Assembly: GCA_902492855.1 (NCBI GenBank)
Contig: CABUMU010000034.1
Location: 1 to 17,761 of the forward strand
Direction: 5' to 3'
Source: an uncultured Collinsella sp.
Lineage (GTDB): Bacteria > Actinomycetota > Coriobacteriia > Coriobacteriales > Coriobacteriaceae
Length of the DNA stretch: 17,761 bases
The position numbers and the translations under genes are program-made. The notes beneath the pieces are model-generated. The model made no database searches and was not told the origin of the DNA. It saw only the letters and a list, made by a program, of their open reading frames with translations. This document shows, piece by piece, positions 1 through 4,700 of this stretch (position 1 is the first letter of the stretch; each line of letters starts with the position of its first letter).

Positions 1-637
1 AGGGCTCGAGGCCCTTCTCGGAGAGCCATCCAGTGAACTTGGGGTCGTCGTCCGCGAGCGCTGAGTGCCTGATGTCGGCCCCGTAGGCGATGAAGGTCGT
101 CTCGGGGTGCAGGTCGGCATACTCCCCTCGAATGTACTTCTCGATGTTCTTGGAGTCGCACACCATCAGGTCGGCGTGCTTGACCATCCCGCGCTCCGAG
201 ACTTTCCAGTACCTGCGGACGGGCGCGCTCCACTTGGCGCGCTTCCACTCGTGGCCGTCGGGGTTCACGAAGACCTTGCCACCAAGGGCGTGGATCCTCT
301 TTACGTACTTTCCGAAAAACGGTCCGATGCGACAGGCCAGCACGTAGACGATGGGGTGCTCGACACGGTTATTCTCGATATAGGCGGTGCACCACTTGAG
401 GGCGTCTATATCGTAGAAGATCGCCCTAGCGGCTCCGACGGGCCTGCGTAGTACCTTGAAGCAATGCGCTCCGTTGTGCTCGAACTCGCCGACCTCCTCG
501 GCGGAGTCCACAGCGCACGCCACGTGGTACTTGATGTCGGGCGATACCTGATTCTCGGTCAGTTTCTCCACGAACGTCTCGTAACCGCCGTAGTTTGCCG
601 GAATTCCCTTGGATCCGATGATGAAAACATGCTGCAT
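1..637 (-). CDS. DUF1972/GT4 family glycosyltransferase (rhamnosyltransferase-like), 3' end outside window
   Basis: This frame is open to the left window edge and shows 212 N-terminal residues. It begins MQHVFIIGSKGIPANYGGYE, followed by FVEKLTENQ. This is the typical opening of the DUF1972 N-terminal domain found in WchF/Cps2T-type rhamnosyltransferases, and the family motif NPDGHEWKRAKW also occurs. By family, the product is a cytoplasmic GT-B enzyme that adds a sugar, often rhamnose, to the lipid-linked first sugar of a capsule or exopolysaccharide repeat. The C-terminal GT4 donor-binding half is not visible. The start overlaps the upstream sugar-transferase stop by one base (TAATG), so translation is probably coupled and the two genes share an operon. 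A GGGAG about 12 nt upstream is only a poor ribosome-binding site. Family membership is well supported; the exact donor and acceptor are not readable. Confidence 0.85.
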   Translation of the reverse strand, partial: MQHVFIIGSKGIPANYGGYETFVEKLTENQVSPDIKYHVACAVDSAEEVGEFEHNGAHCFKVLRRPVGAARAIFYDIDALKWCTAYIENNRVEHPIVYVLACRIGPFFGKYVKRIHALGGKVFVNPDGHEWKRAKWSAPVRRYWKVSERGMVKHADLMVCDSKNIEKYIRGEYADLHPETTFIAYGADIRHSALADDDPKFTGWLSEKGLEP

Positions 638-1386
638 TAGTACGCATCGCTCCCGTTAAAGACCTCCAGAACCGTTAGGAGGATGATCTTGAAGTCCGTG
701 ATGACTCCGCGCTTGGCTATGTATTCGAGGTCCCGGCGGACCATGCCGTCGAAACCGGTGGAGTTGCGCTCCGTAACCTGCCAGAGCCCCGTAATACCTG
801 GTTTCACTGCTAGCCTCTGCAGGTCGTACTCGGTGTACTCAGCTACCTCATTCGGCAGCGGCGGGCGCGGGCCGACGACGGACATCTGACCCAGAAACAC
901 GTTCAGGAACTGTGGGAACTCGTCAATGGAGTGCTTGCGGATGAACTTGCCGATCCTGGTGACGCGCGGGTCCTCTTTCATCTTGAACATGGCACCGGCG
1001 ATCTCGTTCTGCTCCTTGAGATCTGCCAGGCGCTCGTCGGCGTCCTTGTACATGGAGCGGAACTTCCACATGCGGAAGGTGGACAGGCTGCCATCGCGGT
1101 GGGTCTGGCCCACGCGGATCTGGCTGTAGAAGGGGTTGCCCTCGCTCTCAAGGCGAATGGCCGCGGCAAGCACAAGGCTGGGTACGGCGATGAAGGCCAG
1201 CACGCAGCCGCTAAACGCGATGTCGAATGTGCGCTTGACGGCCCGGTAGGCCAGGCGCGAGCGATCCCAGTCCATGATGGATTGCATGGCCTTGTAGCGG
1301 CCAGCACCCTCACGTCGGTCCATGGCCTGAGCAATCAGTGCGGCCCCCACGGGCGCATCCGTTGCAAATTGAGTTTTATCCGACAC
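637..1386 (-). CDS. Undecaprenyl-phosphate sugar phosphotransferase (bacterial sugar transferase, PglC/WbaP C-terminal type)
   Basis: This enzyme transfers a sugar-1-phosphate from a nucleotide sugar to undecaprenyl phosphate at the inner membrane face, the first step of capsule/exopolysaccharide unit assembly. With the start used here the protein has 249 residues. It has one hydrophobic stretch at about residues 54-77, then the family signatures QIRVGQ, WKFRSMYKDAD, IDEFPQFLNV (Asp155-Glu156, equivalent to the catalytic Asp-Glu pair of PglC), MSVVGPRPP and KPGITGLWQV. The N-terminal polytopic domain of WbaP/WcaJ proteins is absent. I chose GTG at 1386 because GGAAG lies about 5 nt upstream. 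An alternative in-frame TTG at 1452, directly after the loaP stop (TAGTTG), would add 22 residues but lacks a Shine-Dalgarno match. The gene lies between the antiterminator and the DUF1972 transferase in one apparent operon. Confidence 0.9.
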   Translation of the reverse strand: MSDKTQFATDAPVGAALIAQAMDRREGAGRYKAMQSIMDWDRSRLAYRAVKRTFDIAFSGCVLAFIAVPSLVLAAAIRLESEGNPFYSQIRVGQTHRDGSLSTFRMWKFRSMYKDADERLADLKEQNEIAGAMFKMKEDPRVTRIGKFIRKHSIDEFPQFLNVFLGQMSVVGPRPPLPNEVAEYTEYDLQRLAVKPGITGLWQVTERNSTGFDGMVRRDLEYIAKRGVITDFKIILLTVLEVFNGSDAY

Positions 1387-1438
1387 GTTTTCTTCCAAGA
1401 CTTCGTCCCCGGGTCGGGGATCCTCCCTGTTCTGTGTA

Positions 1439-1470
1439 GCGATCGCCTGCAACTAGGCGATCGCCTTTTT
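1439..1470 (+). terminator. Perfect 10-bp hairpin followed by T-tract, plus-strand orientation
   Basis: GCGATCGCCT (1439-1448), a 6-nt loop, then AGGCGATCGC (1455-1464) form a perfect stem followed on the plus strand by CTTTTT. It resembles an intrinsic terminator for antisense transcription. On the minus-strand mRNA the same stem covers the loaP stop codon and the junction with the sugar-transferase gene. No plus-strand gene feeds into it, so its role is uncertain. Confidence 0.35.
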
Positions 1471-2007
1471 AAGGTTGCGCATGACGCGCTGCTCGGCCGA
1501 AAGCACAGCAAGGCCAACGCGCGTAGTTACGCGTCGACCGCACAGATCGAGCTCCAAATAAGCAGTGCTCTTGCGTCTATTAATGGTTTTGATAAGGCCT
1601 TCGTGGCCCAGCAGCGGACCTGCCGTAACTACGACCTGGTCGCCGTCTTTTAGGGCCTCGCTCATGGGCACTACGCGGTCTCCCCTATGCGTAAAGCCGC
1701 CAATAAGCTGAACCTCTTCTTTTGCCAGCGGCACAAACTGACCGTCCTGGGAAAGCACGCGGGCAAAGTCGTCCATACGTAGCAGATACTGTTGCACGGT
1801 TCGAGGATCTGCCGTATCGCAGATAAGATAACCGGGAAAGAGCGGCTTAGTCGTATTGACCCATTCGCCGTGTACTTTAATTTCGGTTTGAAATTGAGGA
1901 TAAAAGAGCTCCTGCATGGCGCTCGTAGGCACCATACGCTCGATGCGCTCGCGCATTACATCTTCGCGTCCGTTAATGACCTGGATCACATACCACACGA
2001 GCACCAC
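1453..2007 (-). CDS. loaP: LoaP-like NusG-family processive antiterminator
   Basis: This 184-residue NusG paralogue opens the minus-strand polysaccharide operon. The N-terminal NGN domain is clear (WYVIQVINGRE near the start, LFPGYLICDT in the middle). A C-terminal KOW domain follows (DGDQVVVTAGPLLGHEG, then INRRKSTAYLELDL). Specialised NusG paralogues of the RfaH/UpxY/LoaP class ride on RNA polymerase and suppress termination in long polysaccharide or polyketide operons; LoaP is the class described from Firmicutes and Actinobacteria and binds a leader RNA hairpin. The small size, genomic position and leader hairpins here fit LoaP, but the subclass is my inference. The start is ambiguous: GTG codons at 2007, 2004 and 1998 all follow AAGGGG. 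The one at 1998, with a 9-nt spacing, would give the usual MWYVIQVING beginning. It is not the housekeeping nusG, which normally neighbours secE and rplK. Confidence 0.85.
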   Translation of the reverse strand: MVLVWYVIQVINGREDVMRERIERMVPTSAMQELFYPQFQTEIKVHGEWVNTTKPLFPGYLICDTADPRTVQQYLLRMDDFARVLSQDGQFVPLAKEEVQLIGGFTHRGDRVVPMSEALKDGDQVVVTAGPLLGHEGLIKTINRRKSTAYLELDLCGRRVTTRVGLAVLSAEQRVMRNLKKAIA

Positions 2008-2027
2008 CCCCTTGCTGTCTTACGTGT

Positions 2028-2100
2028 GGCTCACGGGGTTTGGGTATGGCTTCGCCAGGGCGCTCGTGCGCGAAGGCGCTCCATATTCAAACCCTGAGCC
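2028..2100 (-). promoter_or_regulatory. Long leader-RNA hairpin just upstream of loaP
   Basis: On the minus strand, GGCTCA+GGGTTTG (2100-2088) pairs with CAAACCC (2042-2036)+TGAGCC (2033-2028), leaving a 2-nt bulge. Inside this, TATGG pairs with CCATA and TTCGC with GCGAA. The 73-nt structure ends about 20 nt before the loaP start and has no T-tract, so it is not an intrinsic terminator. It is a candidate binding element for the antiterminator. Confidence 0.5.
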
Positions 2101-2180
2101 CAGTTAGACAAGCACGTGGCTCTGCCCCACCGTGAACGGTATGTACAAATGCAGTTGCTAGAGACGCGGACGTGTATCGC

Positions 2181-2256
2181 AAAAAGACCGCATCCCCAGC
2201 TGGCTGCGTGCGAACCAGTCAAGCGGGAACAAAACTGGACCGCACGCAAACAGCTG
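2181..2256 (-). promoter_or_regulatory. Leader hairpin with trailing T-tract (possible attenuator)
   Basis: On the minus strand CAGCTG (2256-2251), GCGTGCG (2247-2241) and CCAGT (2238-2234) pair in order with ACTGG (2219-2215), CGCACGC (2212-2206) and CAGCTG (2202-2197). TCTTTTT follows at 2187-2181. The hairpin is strong, but the T-tract starts about 10 nt after the stem, so termination would be inefficient or need a factor. It lies within the predicted leader of the loaP operon. Confidence 0.4.
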
Positions 2257-2305
2257 TAGGACTGATGTGGTTTCCCATACCAACTTATTGCACGCGTAAT
2301 GCGAA

Positions 2306-2334
2306 CTTATAAATAGCCACAAAAACTAATGCAA
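2306..2334 (-). promoter_or_regulatory. Putative promoter of the loaP polysaccharide operon
   Basis: On the minus strand TTGCAT (2334-2329) and TATAAG (2311-2306) are separated by 17 nt in an AT-rich stretch. The -10 box matches the consensus at 5 of 6 positions; the -35 box is weak. A start near 2299 would give a leader of about 290 nt. Confidence 0.45.
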
Positions 2335-2742
2335 AATCGAGTATGGCAATCGATATTGGAGCTCGTGGTGTTTCTGGCACCGCCGTTACGGCCGGATGCT
2401 GATCGACCCTGCGCTTTGCGACTTGCTGGAGCCGTGAGCGCAGTTGAACTCATGTAACATTAGGTATCCTAGCACAAGCTGGTAGCGAAACTGATTTGGG
2501 CTGCGTCGGACAACATATCTTTCATTTGGCGTGCTTAAGGGGGTTGTTTTGGGATGTTGTTCACATTGATGCAGGTTATTGGGGTGCTAGCGGTGATTAA
2601 GGGTGATCTTGAAGCACAAATGGAACGGCGAGCTGCACTGGTAATTGCGTTTGTCTAACAAACTATGTACAGAGATGGGAAATAAATTGTGCAACTTTTT
2701 GTTGGCGTAGGTGGGGTTTGCGGCGCGAGATATTTTGGCATG
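2335..2742. other. Intergenic stretch with no convincing gene
   Basis: About 400 nt of lower-GC sequence lie between the loaP promoter and the tRNA terminator. I see no RNA gene or strong repeat. The only coding candidate is a 34-codon plus-strand ORF at 2554-2658 (starting MLFTLMQVIGVLAVIKG, ending ERRAALVIAFV). It is hydrophobic and has AAGGGGG about 10 nt before the ATG. Without homology or a good promoter I do not call it a gene. The region may be decayed sequence at the edge of the variable capsule locus. Confidence 0.4.
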
Positions 2743-2773
2743 AAAAAAGGCCTTCGGGATACCGAAGGCCTTT
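2743..2773 (-). terminator. Intrinsic terminator of the tRNA-Ala gene
   Basis: AAAGGCCTTCGG (minus strand, 2773-2762), a 4-nt loop, then CCGAAGGCCTTT and further Ts form a perfect 12-bp stem with a T-tract about 11 nt after the tRNA 3' end. The geometry is classic rho-independent. Confidence 0.9.
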
Positions 2774-2783
2774 GAATTCACGA

Positions 2784-2859
2784 TGGTGGAGACGAGGGGA
2801 ATCGAACCCCTGACCTCTTGACTGCCAGTCAAGCGCTCTCCCAGCTGAGCTACGCCCCC
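2784..2859 (-). tRNA. tRNA-Ala (anticodon GGC)
   Basis: The 76-nt cloverleaf folds fully: acceptor GGGGGCG with CGTCTCC, D-arm GCTC...GAGC, anticodon stem CTTGA/TCAAG around loop CTGGCAG (anticodon GGC), T-arm AGGGG-TTCGATT-CCCCT, and an encoded CCA. The third acceptor pair is G3:U70, the alanine identity element, which agrees with the anticodon. It reads GCC and GCU codons. It is a single-gene transcription unit with its own promoter and terminator. Confidence 0.97.
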
Positions 2860-2872
2860 GTGACGAGGAGAT

Positions 2873-2901
2873 ACTATAGGGGAAGATTCTTAGTTGTGCA
2901 A
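2873..2901 (-). promoter_or_regulatory. Promoter of tRNA-Ala
   Basis: On the minus strand TTGCAC (2901-2896), a 17-nt spacer and TATAGT (2878-2873) sit about 13 nt before the tRNA 5' end. Both boxes are close to the housekeeping sigma consensus. Confidence 0.8.
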
Positions 2902-2931
2902 GAAGTTTTTTGGGTTGATTCTCGCACTTAC

Positions 2932-3013
2932 GGGTTTTCCTGGGACGGGGCTGAATTGACTGATTATGACTTCGGCAAAATCAGTCAATTAACCCACCGT
3001 CCCGATAAAACCC
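2932..3013. repeat. 82-nt three-segment imperfect palindrome
   Basis: GGGTTTT (2932-2938), GGGACGG (2942-2948) and AATTGACTGATT (2954-2965) are mirrored by AATCAGTCAATT (2979-2990), CCGTCCC (2997-3003) and AAAACCC (3007-3013) around a 13-nt loop. It lies between the 3' end of the thiamine pyrophosphokinase gene and the tRNA promoter. The fold is far longer than a terminator and lacks a T-tract, so a REP/MITE-like dispersed element or a 3'-end processing structure is more likely. Confidence 0.7.
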
Positions 3014-3028
3014 TCACGCGGCGGCACC

Positions 3029-3670
3029 TTACTTGTAGAGGTAAGCGATTGCGGTTCCTTGGTGGACTTGGATCTTGGCCGTTTTCCGGACGACATTAGA
3101 GATGCCCGTGTCAGCCAAGAGTCCTAGGGGGGAATGATTTAGTTCCCATTCTAGGCCGTGTTCGCTTACCACCGTCCCGGGGGCAATGGCGATGATGGAG
3201 AACGTCTTGCCTTCGGCACCCTCGATGGTCCACGTCTCACCTGCGTGAAGGATGCGGGCGACCACCTTGTCCTCGGCAATCCAGACTGGGGCGTCATCGT
3301 AGCCTGCGAGCAGCCCCAATACGGAAAGCGCCATGTCCGGACGGCCGCCCGTGACGCAGGTCGCAACCACTTCGGCACCCGGCCAGCGACGGCGGACGGA
3401 ATCGAGCGCCAGCGCCAGATCGGTATAGTCCTTGTACGGGTCATGGCGCTCAACTTCAAAGTCGGTGGCGGCATCGACCAACGCGCGACCCGCGTCGCTC
3501 ACCGTGTCCGCATCTCCTACATACACGTCGCAGCCCAGGCCGGCACCCAGCAGCGCGTCGAGTCCGCGGTCTACGGCAACAACATGGTCGCACTCCCCCG
3601 CTTGCCGGCGCAACAGATCCACGCTCGCCACGACGGGCGAGCCGCACACCACTAATATCTTACAAGCCAC
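3029..3670 (-). CDS. Thiamine pyrophosphokinase
   Basis: The enzyme transfers pyrophosphate from ATP to thiamine, giving the cofactor thiamine diphosphate in the cytosol. The 213 residues include the family motifs: VAVDRGLDALL, VYVGDADTVSD (the metal/ATP-binding GDxD motif), YKDYTDLALAL and TGGRPDMALSVLGLL (the GGRxDH motif, here ending in Met instead of His). The C-terminal part (ISNVVRKTAKIQVHQGTAIAYL) matches the thiamine-binding beta domain. The length is normal for bacterial TPKs (about 210). The start is GTG at 3670 with GAGGG very close upstream; the HAD gene stop is only 9 nt away, so the two are co-transcribed. The Met for His change may be lineage-specific. The TPK assignment is firm; thiN is the usual name in other bacteria. 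Confidence 0.88.
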   Translation of the reverse strand: MACKILVVCGSPVVASVDLLRRQAGECDHVVAVDRGLDALLGAGLGCDVYVGDADTVSDAGRALVDAATDFEVERHDPYKDYTDLALALDSVRRRWPGAEVVATCVTGGRPDMALSVLGLLAGYDDAPVWIAEDKVVARILHAGETWTIEGAEGKTFSIIAIAPGTVVSEHGLEWELNHSPLGLLADTGISNVVRKTAKIQVHQGTAIAYLYK

Positions 3671-3679
3671 AGCCCTCGC

Positions 3680-4369
3680 CTATCCCTCAAACGCAAGAAC
3701 GTGATCCAAATCCAGCTCTTCGTAGCTGTCGATAAAGATATCGCAGTTGGCGCGTACGTCGTCGCGCTTCATGCGGCCGTGCGGGTCATAAATACCCACG
3801 CGCTTAAAGCCGGCGACCCCAGAGCTCTTTAGGCCAAAGACGGCGTCCTCAAACACCCATGCGCGCTCAAACTTGCACCCGTGACGCTCCTCCAGGCGGC
3901 GCAGCGCCAGCTCGTACACATCGGGGAACTGCTTGGAACGTCCCGCCTCGCCCGTCGTGGTAACAAACTCCATGTAAGCATCGAGCCCGGCACCTGCGAG
4001 CGCGGACTGCACCAGCTCGGCCGGCGTGGAAGTGGCAACGCACATGGCAATGCCCGCCGCCTTCGCCTGCTCCAAAAATGCCAGGAGCCCCTCGCGTGGC
4101 GGCACCTTGGAGTAGCCATCGATCAGGATGTCGCTAAGCTCGCGATACAGCACCTCGCCACCTTCGCCAATGCCCCACGTGTCGTGGTAGGCCTGGCACT
4201 CATCCTCCAGCGACAAATGCTCAAACTGGGCAAAATCGTCGACCGTCACGTCGATACCGTGACGGCGCAATAACTCGGGCTGCGCATAGCCCCAAACGGG
4301 GGTGCTATTGACCAGCGTGCCATCGCAATCGAAAATAAAAGCAACCTGGGGAGCGGCGGTATGGGACAT
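3680..4369 (-). CDS. HAD-superfamily hydrolase, subfamily IA (beta-phosphoglucomutase-like phosphatase)
   Basis: This 229-residue haloacid-dehalogenase-fold protein is probably a small-molecule sugar-phosphate phosphatase or mutase. HAD motif I is FIFDCDGTLVNS, with both catalytic Asp residues. Motif II is CVATSTP, the motif III Lys is in GRSKQFPDVYELAL, and motif IV is WVFEDAVFGLKSS. An alpha-helical cap lies between motifs I and II, as in the beta-PGM/YcjU/phosphatase group. The ATG at 4369 is preferred because AAAGG lies about 7 nt upstream; an upstream in-frame TTG at 4390 has no ribosome-binding site. The gene heads a two-gene unit with thiamine pyrophosphokinase and is divergent from glgB. 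A perfect TTGACA (4468-4463) lies upstream but has only a weak -10. The substrate cannot be read from sequence; a link to glucose phosphates or to thiamine phosphates is only suggested by the neighbours. Confidence 0.85.
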   Translation of the reverse strand: MSHTAAPQVAFIFDCDGTLVNSTPVWGYAQPELLRRHGIDVTVDDFAQFEHLSLEDECQAYHDTWGIGEGGEVLYRELSDILIDGYSKVPPREGLLAFLEQAKAAGIAMCVATSTPAELVQSALAGAGLDAYMEFVTTTGEAGRSKQFPDVYELALRRLEERHGCKFERAWVFEDAVFGLKSSGVAGFKRVGIYDPHGRMKRDDVRANCDIFIDSYEELDLDHVLAFEG

Positions 4370-4404
4370 AAACAAGCCTTTCGATGTCAAATGGTAAACA
4401 ACCT

Positions 4405-4480
4405 GCTAAAAACGTTTTACCAAACGTCAGACAGACAATTTTGAAACCCAAATTGATAAAACTGTCAAGAGTTTTACCAC
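4405..4480. promoter_or_regulatory. Candidate operator cluster (GTTTTACCA motifs) in the HAD-glgB divergent region
   Basis: GTTTTACCA occurs at 4414-4422, inside the pseudo-palindrome GCTAAAAACGTTTTACC with a perfect AAAACGTTTT core, and again at 4471-4479, mirrored by GATAAAAC at 4455-4462. A related TGGTAAACA lies at 4392-4400. A CG-centred palindrome of this kind is typical of LacI-family operators. The same TGGTAAAACG word appears upstream of the GH13-GH77 gene at 14536. Confidence 0.4.
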
Positions 4481-4503
4481 GGCAATTCTGCCAGTGGTAT
4501 AAA
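4474..4503 (+). promoter_or_regulatory. Putative glgB promoter (extended -10)
   Basis: TGGTATAAA (4495-4503) is a good extended -10 box. The only -35 candidate, TTACCA (4474-4479, 18-nt spacer), is weak and overlaps a GTTTTACCA motif, which would suit repressor control. It predicts a leader of about 190 nt before glgB. Confidence 0.4.
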
Positions 4504-4576
4504 CATGTCGCTTACCGATTAAACGCCCCCGCAAATCCGCTTTCGTCCATAAAACTAACGCACAGGTGTTATCGTA

Positions 4577-4628
4577 GTTTCTGCCGAAAGTTCCACCGAG
4601 CACGCGAGGTGGAACGAATCACAGAAAC
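4577..4628 (+). promoter_or_regulatory. Two-helix hairpin in the glgB leader
   Basis: GTTTCTG (4577-4583) pairs with CAGAAAC (4622-4628), and GTTCCACC (4590-4597) pairs with GGTGGAAC (4608-4615). A symmetric 6+6-nt internal loop separates the helices. No T-tract follows. It lies about 70 nt before the glgB start and could affect RNA stability or act as a regulatory element; it matches no riboswitch I recognise. Confidence 0.45.
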
Positions 4629-4700
4629 TTCGCCGTCCCTTCGATTCGTGCAGCCTTGGACCTTTCGCATCTAGTCACCAAGGCAACACGCTGCCGCGTC

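Noticed and set aside
1439..1464. GCGATCGC repeats as a cyanobacterial HIP1 signal
   Set aside because: Only two copies are present, they form a local hairpin, and nothing else suggests a cyanobacterium.
931..1653. 240-residue plus-strand ORF opposite the sugar transferase and loaP
   Set aside because: The minus strand carries clear family motifs over the same region; this frame has none.
2587..2832. 81-residue minus-strand ORF beginning inside the tRNA gene
   Set aside because: The segment VRGSIPLVST is the well-known false translation of the tRNA T-arm, and the frame runs through the terminator.
2818..3099. 93-residue plus-strand ORF across the tRNA, promoter and palindrome
   Set aside because: It overlaps functional RNA elements and the 3' end of the thiamine pyrophosphokinase gene; no homology is visible.
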